DNA from: JBBIPZ01 sp037442505 [NCBI: Deltaproteobacteria bacterium]
Lineage (GTDB): Bacteria; CALINM01
Reading direction: 5' to 3'
Assembly (NCBI GenBank): GCA_037442505.1
Contig: JBBIPZ010000021.1
Span: 1-36,807 of the forward strand
DNA: 36,807 nucleotides
The position numbers were made by a program, and so were the translations under genes. Under the pieces are notes generated by a model, which was given only the letters and a program-made list of their open reading frames with translations, was not told the DNA's origin and did no database searches. Shown here one piece after another: positions 28,356-35,957 of this stretch; within the stretch, counting starts at the first letter, position 1, and each line of letters starts with the position of its first letter.

Positions 28356-29207
28356 TTAAACCTCCAAAACACAGTTATCAATAAGTCTTGTATTACCTAC
28401 AAAAACAGCTAAAGCAAGCAAAGCGCTTTTGTTAATTTCACCAGCTTCAATATATTCAAGCGTATTTAAATCACACAATTTTACGTAATCTATCCGTGTT
28501 AAAGGCGTTTGTTCAATAACTTCTTTAACTGCAGTGATTATTTTATCTACACTCTTTTCACCCGTTGCAACAAGCTGCTTTGCAACCTGAATTGATTTAT
28601 AAAGAGATAACGCTGATTCCCTTTCTTCACTATTTAGATATGTATTTCTTGAACTCATGGCGAGTCCATCTGTCTCCCTAACGATAGGCACTCCAATTAT
28701 TTCGATGTCTAAATTTAAGTCTTTTACCATACGACGAATGGTAACAAGTTGCTGGAAATCTTTCTCACCAAAAAACGCCTTATCAGGCTTTGCAGCATTG
28801 AAAAGTTTTAGCACAACGGTCGTCACACCCCTAAAATGTCCGGGACGTGAGGCTCCACAAAGCGTCTTTGTAACTTCTGTAACTTCAACAAATGTTTGAA
28901 AACCATCCGAATACATCTCGCTTGCCTCTGGAGCAAAAACAATATCTGTATTTTCCGCCTTCAACATATTGCAGTCTCTATTAAAATCACGTGGATACTT
29001 TAAAAAATCTTCCTTAGGTCCAAACTGCAAGGGATTTACAAAGATACTAACAATCACAACATCACAGTTCTTCTTTGCCTCTCTTACAAGAGTTAGATGT
29101 CCCTCATGCAAATAACCCATTGTAGGAACAAAACCGACTGTTTTACCTGTCCTTCTTAAAGCATTAACTTTAGTCTGTAAATCCTTAATTCCTTTAACAA
29201 TCTCCAT
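28356..29207 (-). CDS. panC: Pantothenate synthetase
   Basis: Condenses pantoate with beta-alanine using ATP. The HIGH-type motif HEGH is at residues 34-37 (PTMGYLHEGHLTLV), and the nucleotide-binding stretches FGEKDFQQL and MSSRNTYLN are present. It has 283 residues, a normal length. It lies between panB (nine bases) and panD (three bases). Confidence 0.97.
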   Translation of the reverse strand: MEIVKGIKDLQTKVNALRRTGKTVGFVPTMGYLHEGHLTLVREAKKNCDVVIVSIFVNPLQFGPKEDFLKYPRDFNRDCNMLKAENTDIVFAPEASEMYSDGFQTFVEVTEVTKTLCGASRPGHFRGVTTVVLKLFNAAKPDKAFFGEKDFQQLVTIRRMVKDLNLDIEIIGVPIVRETDGLAMSSRNTYLNSEERESALSLYKSIQVAKQLVATGEKSVDKIITAVKEVIEQTPLTRIDYVKLCDLNTLEYIEAGEINKSALLALAVFVGNTRLIDNCVLEV

Positions 29208-29216
29208 AACTTACCC

Positions 29217-30011
29217 TTATTTATAAATGTGATTTTCCGCAGGAAATTTACCTGTTTTTACCTCATTAATATAGTCCCTTGCGGCACGATCAATCAACGA
29301 TGCAAGATCGAAGTATCTTTTGACAAATTTTGGGCGATGACCTTCAAAAAGCCCTATAATATCATTAATTACGAGCACCTGACCGTCGCAAAATCTTCCT
29401 GCACCAATGCCAATTGTAGGAACATTAACAGATTCTGTAATCTCTCTGGCAACATCCTCTGGCACACATTCCAAAACCATAGAGAAAGCGCCTGCCTTTT
29501 CAAGTGCCTTTGCACTCTCAATCAGTTTTCTTTTCGGTTCATCACCCTTGCCCTGAACTTTATATCCACCCAAAATGTTAACAAACTGTGGAGTAAGCCC
29601 AATATGCCCCATAACAGGAATGCCCATTTTAGTCAATGCATTTACAGTTTCTGCAATCTCTATTCCACCTTCAAGTTTGACTGCTTCTGCACCTGCCTTC
29701 AACATTAAACCACAATTTTTTATAGCATCTTCCTTTGAAGTCTGGTAAGACAAAAAAGGCATATCTGAGACTACAAGGGCGTTTTTTCTTGCCCTTACCA
29801 CAGCCTTTGTGTGATATAAAATTTCTTCAACAGTAACAGGAAGGGTATTCTCATATCCCGAAAATATTGGACCAACAGAATCCCCAACAAGCAAGATATC
29901 AATACCACTTCTATCAAGTAACAATGCCATAGAATAGTCATAAGCAGTTAGCATTGTTATCTTTTCGTTATTTTTCTTTTTTTCTAACAAAACAGGCACC
30001 GTTATCTTCAT
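29217..30011 (-). CDS. panB: Ketopantoate hydroxymethyltransferase
   Basis: First committed step of pantothenate synthesis: adds a hydroxymethyl group from methylene-tetrahydrofolate to ketoisovalerate. Metal and substrate residues are in LLVGDSVG, the catalytic-side stretches are VKLEGG and VMGHIGLTPQ, and GIGAGRFCDGQVLV is a further signature. At 264 residues it is full length. A strong TAGGAGGGAG ribosome site precedes the ATG, directly after a terminator-like hairpin. It is the first gene of the pan operon. Confidence 0.97.
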   Translation of the reverse strand: MKITVPVLLEKKKNNEKITMLTAYDYSMALLLDRSGIDILLVGDSVGPIFSGYENTLPVTVEEILYHTKAVVRARKNALVVSDMPFLSYQTSKEDAIKNCGLMLKAGAEAVKLEGGIEIAETVNALTKMGIPVMGHIGLTPQFVNILGGYKVQGKGDEPKRKLIESAKALEKAGAFSMVLECVPEDVAREITESVNVPTIGIGAGRFCDGQVLVINDIIGLFEGHRPKFVKRYFDLASLIDRAARDYINEVKTGKFPAENHIYK

Positions 30012-30027
30012 AGCTCCCTCCTAAAGA

Positions 30028-30064
30028 AAAAGCCTTCAAGACGAAAAGAGTCCTGAAGGCTTTT
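30028..30064 (-). terminator. Terminator hairpin in the panB leader
   Basis: On the minus strand a stem with 11 paired bases (AAAAGCCTTCA with TGAAGGCTTTT) plus three further pairs after a mismatch encloses a short loop and is followed by TTTTTCTTT. It ends just before the panB ribosome binding site, so it would stop or reduce panB transcription unless disrupted. Confidence 0.7.
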
Positions 30065-30083
30065 AATATATCAACAAAAACTA

Positions 30084-30100
30084 CCCTTCACTCTTCCGTC
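30084..30100 (-). promoter_or_regulatory. Candidate antiterminator segment of the panB leader
   Basis: On the minus strand this 17-base segment (GACGGAAGAGTGAAGGG) can pair with the 5' arm and loop of the downstream terminator: CCTTCA, CTCTT and CGTC all match, with bulges of three and about one base. About 15 pairs could form, which would break the terminator. Just upstream, CTTGG and CCGAG could form a small hairpin (around 30101-30117). This is the layout of an attenuator; the signal is unknown. Confidence 0.55.
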
Positions 30101-30134
30101 TCGGTCTATATCCAAGATCCAAGCGGCTAATAAA

Positions 30135-30163
30135 ATGTTAACTCTTTAAATCTGATCTGTCAA
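30135..30163 (-). promoter_or_regulatory. Promoter of the pan operon
   Basis: On the minus strand TTGACA (30158-30163), a 17-base spacer, then TAACAT (30135-30140). This is close to the sigma-70 consensus. Transcription would begin near 30128, giving a leader of about 115 bases before panB. Confidence 0.7.
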
Positions 30164-30187
30164 ATAAAAAAACATTGTTTTACTCAC

Positions 30188-30203
30188 ATATGCATGGGCA
30201 TAT
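30188..30203. promoter_or_regulatory. Palindrome upstream of the pan promoter
   Basis: ATATGC-ATGG-GCATAT is an inverted repeat with 6-bp arms, centred about 35 bp upstream of the pan -35 box. It could be an activator site or, alternatively, part of the end of the CoA-transferase transcript. I cannot assign a protein. Confidence 0.35.
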
Positions 30204-30245
30204 TGAAAGTGTGACAAAAGCATACAAGAATTTCAGGAATAGAGT

Positions 30246-30310
30246 GTCATTCTGAGCGAAAGCAAAGAATCATAGAATTATACCCTCGAGACCTTTGAAA
30301 AAGTCTCTTA
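30246..30310. repeat. Fragments of both dispersed repeat families side by side
   Basis: Bases 30246-30271 (TCATTCTGAGCGAAAGC and onward to AAGAATC) match the units at 35780-35928. Bases 30288-30310 match the first hairpin of the structured repeat (GAGACCTTTGAAAAAG), with one G deleted. The second hairpin lies just after the CoA-transferase stop on the minus strand and could weakly end that transcript. Confidence 0.6.
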
Positions 30311-30319
30311 GACACCATA

Positions 30320-32209
30320 TCATTGAAAAGAAAGTTTTAGTTCGTAGATTTCTGCCTCTCGCCTCTTTTCAATTATAAAACCTTTCTTTTCAAATAAATG
30401 AAGCATGGGTTTATTGCCTATAAGAACCTGTGCAGTAAAACCAAGTAACCCCTTCTTTCTGGCTAAAAATGTGATATAACTTAAAAGCTCCCACCCTACA
30501 CCTTTGTTTTGATAATCATCCCTGACAACAAACGCCACTTCAGCTGTATGAGAATTTTCATCGATAAAGTACTGGGCTATGCCCAAAACTACCTCTAAAC
30601 CATCAATTTGGGTAGTTGCAAGTATGACAAGTTCCTTAGTGTAATCTACAACGCAATATTTCTGTAGCTCTTCGTGGTGCATTTCTCTTCTCATATTGAC
30701 AAATCGCGAATACACAGTATCGTCTGATAGTGAGTAGAAAAAGTCTTTTAAGATATGTTCATCCGTTATCTTTACCGGTCTTAACAGTATTTGCAAGCCT
30801 GTTTTTGTGGTTCTATATGTTTCCAACGAAGCTGGATATTCTCCTTTATCTCCAGATAAAAACGCCTGATCTTTATAAATTAAACTTGAAGCCTTTGCCT
30901 GATCAATCAGCCATTGTCTAAATTTCGGATGAGCAATTGATATCAGTTCTATAGCCCTTTCTCTTATATTTTTCCCGTGTAGATATGCGATGCCATATTC
31001 AGTTACAACATAATGAATATCACTCCTTGTTAGCGTGATACCAGCACCCTCTTTTAAAAACGGAACAATTCTCGAAATAGTGCCATTTTTAGCAGTTGAT
31101 TGCATGGCAAGAATTGTCCTTCCTCCAGTAGAAAGAACTGCCCCTCGCATAAAGTCGGCTTGTCCACCAACACCACTATAAAAAATCTTTCCCAACGATT
31201 CGGCAGTCGCCTGCCCAGTCAAATCAATCTCAAGAGCGCTATTGATTGCCACCATATTACGATTTCTTGCTATATTTAATGGATTGTTTGTATAATTAAT
31301 GGGTCTAAACTCAAATGCAGGATTGTCATGAAGATACTCATAAACTTCTCTGTGAGCCATACAGAACGATGCAACAGTTTTTCCTCTATTTAAATCCTTC
31401 CTGCTGTTATTAACAACACCTAACTTCATCAGATTCACAACACCTTCTGTTAACAGCTCAGTGTGAATCCCGAGGTCATTTTTCTCCTTCAAATGAGCAA
31501 GGACCGCATTAGGCACAGCACCATATCCTACCTGTAATGTGTCACCATCTTTAATAATCTTGCTAACATTATTACCAATTCGTTCTGCAATATCGTCTGA
31601 GACCGTCAAACCATACTCTAACAAAGGTTCGTCAAAGTAAACTAAATAGTCAATTTGGTCAATATGGAGAAAAGTTTCTCCATGAACACGCGGCATATTG
31701 GCATTGACCTGTGCAATAACAATAGAAGCCTTTTCAACAGCAGCCTTGACAATATCTACACTGATCCCCAGACTAAAAAATCCATGCGCATCAGGCATAG
31801 AAACCTGTATTAGCGCTACATCAATAGGTATTAGTTTGCGGGCTATCAAATCAGGCGCCTGAGATAGAAAAATCGGCGTATAGTCAGCCAAACCACTGTT
31901 TATTGCCTCCCTCGAACTTTTACCAATAAAAAAGGCGTTATGTCTAAAGTTATCCTTAAACTTTTCGTCTGAATAAGGTGCTACCCCTAATGTTACTACC
32001 TGTAGCACCTCTGCATCAAAAAAAGCCTTTGGATTTTCCTGAACGTACTTAATTAGAGATTGCACCAAAAAAACTGGTTCTGCACAGGCAGTGCCAACAA
32101 AAATATGGCATCCCGGTTGAATCTTTTTGAAGATAGATTTAAGCGAAACAAATTTATCAGGGTATCTTGCTTGATACTCATGAAGCCTTTCTCTTGCACA
32201 TTTGTCCAT
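30320..32209 (-). CDS. Acetyl-CoA hydrolase/CoA-transferase fused to a GNAT domain
   Basis: A 629-residue cytoplasmic fusion. Residues 1-460 are a CoA-transferase of the acetyl-CoA hydrolase/4-hydroxybutyrate CoA-transferase group; the likely catalytic glutamate is in SALEIDLTGQATAES and the glycine-rich YSGVGGQADF follows. Residues about 475-629 form a GNAT acetyltransferase with the acetyl-CoA loop VRDDYQNKGVGWELL. The reaction probably moves CoA between acetate or another short acid and a second acyl-CoA; the GNAT part may acetylate the enzyme or a partner (inference). No ribosome site is seen at the start. It follows tupC by 45 bases and may be read from the tup transcript or from its own weak promoter. 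Confidence 0.88.
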   Translation of the reverse strand: MDKCARERLHEYQARYPDKFVSLKSIFKKIQPGCHIFVGTACAEPVFLVQSLIKYVQENPKAFFDAEVLQVVTLGVAPYSDEKFKDNFRHNAFFIGKSSREAINSGLADYTPIFLSQAPDLIARKLIPIDVALIQVSMPDAHGFFSLGISVDIVKAAVEKASIVIAQVNANMPRVHGETFLHIDQIDYLVYFDEPLLEYGLTVSDDIAERIGNNVSKIIKDGDTLQVGYGAVPNAVLAHLKEKNDLGIHTELLTEGVVNLMKLGVVNNSRKDLNRGKTVASFCMAHREVYEYLHDNPAFEFRPINYTNNPLNIARNRNMVAINSALEIDLTGQATAESLGKIFYSGVGGQADFMRGAVLSTGGRTILAMQSTAKNGTISRIVPFLKEGAGITLTRSDIHYVVTEYGIAYLHGKNIRERAIELISIAHPKFRQWLIDQAKASSLIYKDQAFLSGDKGEYPASLETYRTTKTGLQILLRPVKITDEHILKDFFYSLSDDTVYSRFVNMRREMHHEELQKYCVVDYTKELVILATTQIDGLEVVLGIAQYFIDENSHTAEVAFVVRDDYQNKGVGWELLSYITFLARKKGLLGFTAQVLIGNKPMLHLFEKKGFIIEKRREAEIYELKLSFQ

Positions 32210-32254
32210 GCTATATATTTTATCATTAGATTCAAAACATACAATGGACTAATT

Positions 32255-33340
32255 TCAAATCTTCTCTATAATATGAACAGATGTAGCCTTGAATCCAGCT
32301 ACTACTTCATCTCCAATTTTAAGTGAAAGCTCGTTAAAGGATGTTTTTGTTATGTAAGATACCAGGTTAAAATTGCAGTTAATAGCAATTCTATAAAAAT
32401 GCCCCATATTTGTTATATCCCTAACCTTTCCCTTAAAATGATTTCTTACGCTTGTCTTTATGTTGTTGCCATCACGAGTTATAAAGACATTTTCAGGTCG
32501 TATAAAAAGATAAATTTTTGAGCCTTCTTCAAAACTACCCATGACATTGACAAGTCTACCCTGAACTTCAATGATATTTTCCCCATCTCTTTTCTCCAAT
32601 ACGCTGCCTTCTAATATATTTTCTACACCTGCAAAGGAAGCTACAAAATTATTTTTTGGATGATGAATAACTTCATCTTTAGGTCCATCCTGTATAATCT
32701 TGCCATTTTCCATAACTATTATACGTTCTGGAAGCCGTAATGCCTCATATTTATCGTGAGTTATCATTATTGTAGTGATTTGGTTATCTTTTATTATTTT
32801 CCCCATATCGGAAAGTATCTCTTCCTTTGACGCAGAATCTATATTCGTAAAAGGCTCATCAAGAAAAAGGATTTCTGGTTCTATTATTAATGCCCTTGCT
32901 ATGCACACCCTTTTTGCCTCGCCACCTGACAAATTTTTTGCCCTTCTATCCCTAAGTTCAAAAATTTTCAACAGTTTAAGTGTATTTTCGACTTTATCTT
33001 CTAAGACTTCTCTCGGCAATTTTCTAAATTTAAGACCAATAGCAACGTTTTCAAAGACTGTGGTTTCTAAAAAAAGGTTTTCCTGAAAAAGTATGGCAAT
33101 TTTTTTTCTGTAATCTTTATCTTTTATATTTCTTTCTATCTCCATATTTCGATAATAGATAACACCCATAGAAGGCTTGACAAGAGATGCAAGAATAAGC
33201 ATTAGTGTTGTTTTCCCTGCTCCATTTTCTCCGATGATAGAGACTATCTCACCCTGATTGATTTGTAAATTCTCAATATTAACAATTTCTCTGTTTTTAA
33301 CCCTATGAATGATGTTTCTGGCTTCTAAAATTTTATTCAT
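32255..33340 (-). CDS. tupC: Tungstate/molybdate ABC transporter ATP-binding protein with TOBE domain
   Basis: Energises oxyanion import. The ATPase domain (about 1-235) has Walker A GENGAGKTT, signature LSGGEAKRV, Walker B ILFLDEPF and the switch histidine in IMITHDK. The C-terminal 120 residues resemble a TOBE oxyanion-binding domain, which in molybdate transporters shuts down import when the cell is replete. It overlaps tupB by eight bases. Molybdate cannot be excluded as substrate. Confidence 0.88.
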   Translation of the reverse strand: MNKILEARNIIHRVKNREIVNIENLQINQGEIVSIIGENGAGKTTLMLILASLVKPSMGVIYYRNMEIERNIKDKDYRKKIAILFQENLFLETTVFENVAIGLKFRKLPREVLEDKVENTLKLLKIFELRDRRAKNLSGGEAKRVCIARALIIEPEILFLDEPFTNIDSASKEEILSDMGKIIKDNQITTIMITHDKYEALRLPERIIVMENGKIIQDGPKDEVIHHPKNNFVASFAGVENILEGSVLEKRDGENIIEVQGRLVNVMGSFEEGSKIYLFIRPENVFITRDGNNIKTSVRNHFKGKVRDITNMGHFYRIAINCNFNLVSYITKTSFNELSLKIGDEVVAGFKATSVHIIEKI

Positions 33341-34037
33341 GCCTGGAAATACTTGATTGTTGAATTTTTGTAAGGATCATATTTATTGAAAAGCTTAGTA
33401 AAAGCAACACAATACCATAAGCGAGTGCAAAATCAAAATTTCCTTTACCTGTTTCTGTAACTATCGCCGTTGTTAAAACCCTTGTGTATCCTTTAATGTT
33501 TCCACCTACCATCATAGATGCACCAACCTCTGAAATGATCCCACCAAAACCAGCCATTATGGCTGATAAAATTGGCAACTTAAGTTCTCTAATCATTATA
33601 AGATAAAGCTGTAACCTGCTTGCACCAAGACCTAACATTTGAAGCTTAAATTTCTCAGAAAAACCCTGAAATGCAGAAAGGCTTATCCCCAAGATGATAG
33701 GGGTGGCTAAAATGATCTGGGCAATTATTATTGCGGCTGGTGTGTATAATAAATCTAACTTACCTAAAATACCATTACGCCATAAAAGAATTGTTATAAA
33801 AAGACCTACCAAAACGGGTGGCATGGCCATGCCAGTGTTTATGAACGTGATTAATGTATTTTTAAATCTAAACTCCTTTGATGATATGTATAAAGCCGTG
33901 GTAATACCAACGATACTACTTGCCAATATTGCTATGGTGGATATTTTTAGTGATAGCCATAAAATCTGGTAGGTTTCTCTATCGAGATTACATATCAGTT
34001 CTAAGGCTTTTGTTATTGAATCAATTAAAAGTTCCAT
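33333..34037 (-). CDS. tupB: Tungstate/molybdate ABC transporter permease
   Basis: A 234-residue inner-membrane protein with about five or six membrane segments. The cytoplasmic coupling loop is around GLGASRLQLYLIMIRELKLP, followed by GFGGIISEVGASMMVGGNI, typical of TupB. It follows tupA by one base and overlaps tupC. Confidence 0.9.
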   Translation of the reverse strand: MELLIDSITKALELICNLDRETYQILWLSLKISTIAILASSIVGITTALYISSKEFRFKNTLITFINTGMAMPPVLVGLFITILLWRNGILGKLDLLYTPAAIIIAQIILATPIILGISLSAFQGFSEKFKLQMLGLGASRLQLYLIMIRELKLPILSAIMAGFGGIISEVGASMMVGGNIKGYTRVLTTAIVTETGKGNFDFALAYGIVLLLLSFSINMILTKIQQSSISRHE

Positions 34038-34038
34038 A

Positions 34039-34869
34039 TTACTTTATTGTGTCAACCGCATCAGGGAAAAAAAGTGGTGAGCCAAATCTATCCACACCAA
34101 AAGTTTTTATAATCTTCTGAACTTCTTTTGATACAAAAAAATCTGCCAATGCCCTTGCACCGACATGGTTTATGTTTGAAAACCTCTCTGGATTAATTTC
34201 TATTACGTGGTAGATATTTTTCAGTTCTTCGTCTCCTTCCTTCAAAATCTGTAAGATTAAATTTCTTTTTAATGCAAGATAGGTGCCTCTGTCTGAAAGC
34301 GTGTATCCATTTTTTTCATTTGCCACACTAAGAGTTTGTCCCATTCCACTACCTGTTTGCTGATACCACCTTTCCTTATCTGGATATTTCCCTATGATTT
34401 TCCAGATGTTCAGCTCCTTTACATGAGTACCAGAGTTATCTCCACGGGATATAAAAAGCGCTCTTTGTTCAGCCACTCTTTTGAACGCTTCTTTAATAGA
34501 ACGGGAGTTTTTTACATTTGCGGGGTCTTCTTTAGGACCCAACAAAACAAAATCGTTATGCATAACCCTTCTTCTGTTAATACCATAACCAGAGTTAATG
34601 AATTTTATTTCCGCTTCTGGAGAATGCACCAATAAGATATCGGCTTCTCCACGTTTTCCAAGCATAAGCGCCTGTCCAGAACCTACGGCTATTGTTTTTA
34701 CAAAGTACCCTGTTTTCTTTTCAAATAAAGGGATTAAAACATCAAGGAGCCCTGAATCTTGAGTACTTGTTGTTGTAGCAAGTATTATGGTGTTTTTCGT
34801 TGCATATAACTCTTTGATAGCAAAAATATAAAGCAAAAAAATTAAGAAAACATTAGCAAACCTTTTCAT
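34039..34869 (-). CDS. tupA: Tungstate-binding periplasmic protein
   Basis: Captures the oxyanion in the periplasm for TupBC. A signal peptide covers residues 1-23 (basic MKR, hydrophobic core, cleavage after LYA). The mature start contains the TTTSTQDSGLL motif (32-42) that is the signature of TupA and separates it from ModA and WtpA. Further family stretches are SRGDNSGTHVKE and YTLSDRGTYL. The family is known for preferring tungstate over molybdate. It overlaps the modE-like gene by four bases (ATGA). Confidence 0.92.
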   Translation of the reverse strand: MKRFANVFLIFLLYIFAIKELYATKNTIILATTTSTQDSGLLDVLIPLFEKKTGYFVKTIAVGSGQALMLGKRGEADILLVHSPEAEIKFINSGYGINRRRVMHNDFVLLGPKEDPANVKNSRSIKEAFKRVAEQRALFISRGDNSGTHVKELNIWKIIGKYPDKERWYQQTGSGMGQTLSVANEKNGYTLSDRGTYLALKRNLILQILKEGDEELKNIYHVIEINPERFSNINHVGARALADFFVSKEVQKIIKTFGVDRFGSPLFFPDAVDTIK

Positions 34870-35651
34870 AAAATCTTACCCACAATTACATCTGATGCCT
34901 TAAAAATCGCAAAAACTTTTGACCCTATTTTTAACACCATATCTTCACAGCTATCTTTCGTTATAACAGCGGTTAGTATATTTCCCCCTTTCAATGTTAC
35001 AATGACTTCATTGTTTACAGCACCAGTATTAATTTTTAAAATCTCTCCCTCAAGTTTGTTGGATGCACCAATCTTTATACAATCTAACATAGGCATCAAG
35101 ATTACCGATGAAGCCTTTACTAATGCGATTAAATCATCACCTAATTTGATGTTTAGTCTTTTTAAGCTATCCTTTGTTATAACTGCAGATATTCTATCCT
35201 CACCTTTTATACCCATTATAATTTCAGAATTGACTGCTCCCTTTTTTATCTCTAAAACTTTACCACCAAACTGGTTTCTTGCACTTGTCTGCAATGAAAA
35301 TCGTCTTATAAGCTTTATGTTATCCTGTATCAAATCTGGATTTTCAAAAATTGAGCTTAAGTTTTGTTCTAAATTTTTATAAAAATTTATCAGTTCTTTT
35401 CCTTTCTCTGTAACTCTCGAGCCACCGCCCTTTTCTCCACCTGCTATACTCTCCACGAGTGGCACATCGGATAAATTGTTCATATCTTTTATAGCATCCC
35501 ACGCTGCTTTATAACTCATCTTAAGTGATTTAGCTGCCTTAGAAATAGAGCCATATTCATCAATCTTTTCCAGCAGTTTGATTCTGCCAAGACCGATAAA
35601 ATGCTTGTTTTGTGTTTCTATCCAGACCTTACTTTTAATTTTGTAATCCAT
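34866..35651 (-). CDS. modE: ModE-like oxyanion-responsive regulator with two TOBE domains
   Basis: A 261-residue transcription regulator. Residues 1-105 are the winged-helix DNA-binding domain (IDEYGSISKAAKSLKMSYK), followed by the ModE signature TSARNQFGGKV at 122-132. Two TOBE/Mop repeats at about 125-187 and 195-260, each with an AVITKDS stretch, would bind molybdate or tungstate. It is the first gene of the tup operon, so it probably represses that operon when the metal is plentiful. The symbol is by homology; with TupA next door, tungstate sensing is possible. No ribosome site precedes the ATG. Confidence 0.9.
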   Translation of the reverse strand: MDYKIKSKVWIETQNKHFIGLGRIKLLEKIDEYGSISKAAKSLKMSYKAAWDAIKDMNNLSDVPLVESIAGGEKGGGSRVTEKGKELINFYKNLEQNLSSIFENPDLIQDNIKLIRRFSLQTSARNQFGGKVLEIKKGAVNSEIIMGIKGEDRISAVITKDSLKRLNIKLGDDLIALVKASSVILMPMLDCIKIGASNKLEGEILKINTGAVNNEVIVTLKGGNILTAVITKDSCEDMVLKIGSKVFAIFKASDVIVGKIL

Positions 35652-35657
35652 ACGAAT

Positions 35658-35681
35658 CGTTATATGCTAAAATATATAACG
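35658..35681. promoter_or_regulatory. ModE-type operator
   Basis: CGTTATAT, eight bases, ATATAACG: a perfect inverted repeat with 8-bp arms that matches the known ModE box form (CGTTATAT with an AT-rich spacer and ATAACG). It lies seven bases upstream of the modE-like start codon and covers the -10 box of its promoter, which predicts repression of modE-tupABC by its own product. Confidence 0.8.
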
Positions 35682-35699
35682 GTAAGGGATATTTGTCAA
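35671..35699 (-). promoter_or_regulatory. Promoter of the modE-tup operon
   Basis: On the minus strand TTGACA (35694-35699), a 17-base spacer and TATATT (35671-35676). The -10 box is inside the ModE-type palindrome. Transcription would begin about 13 bases before the ATG, so the leader is very short and lacks a ribosome site. Confidence 0.7.
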
Positions 35700-35779
35700 G
35701 AAATAAGTATAAGGTTAAAATTTAAAATTCTTTTGCTGTATTTCGGAAAGAGTTTAAGCGACTTTAGATATTAAGACGT

Positions 35780-35928
35780 GAGATTCTTCACTTCGTTCAG
35801 AACGACAAAAAAGAGATTCTTAGCTTTGCTCAGAATAACACGCTGCTATCATTCTGAGGCAGCTAAAGCAATTAAAGAATCGCAATCCTCTCAGGCATTC
35901 TGAGGAAATAAGATGCCCGAAGAATCTT
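35780..35928. repeat. Cluster of short dispersed repeats
   Basis: Four related units: two direct (35780-35806 and 35813-35839, both starting GAGATTCTT and containing a CAGAA core) and two inverted (35849-35881 and 35895-35928, starting CATTCTGAGG and ending AGAATC). Similar TCATTCTGAGCG-AAGAATC repeats are widespread in low-GC genomes. A further unit is at 30246-30271. No gene is seen between the modE promoter and the decayed mscL. Confidence 0.7.
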
Positions 35929-35957
35929 AATTATCACAATATTGCTTTGTTTTAATT

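Noticed and set aside
30065-30120. Leader peptide starting at a TTG in the panB leader
   Set aside because: A frame of about 14 codons exists but has no ribosome site and is not enriched in valine, leucine or isoleucine codons as expected for amino-acid attenuation.
30101-30128. Known riboswitch class such as TPP or cobalamin in the panB leader
   Set aside because: The conserved core sequences of those classes are not present; only the attenuator-like pairing could be supported.
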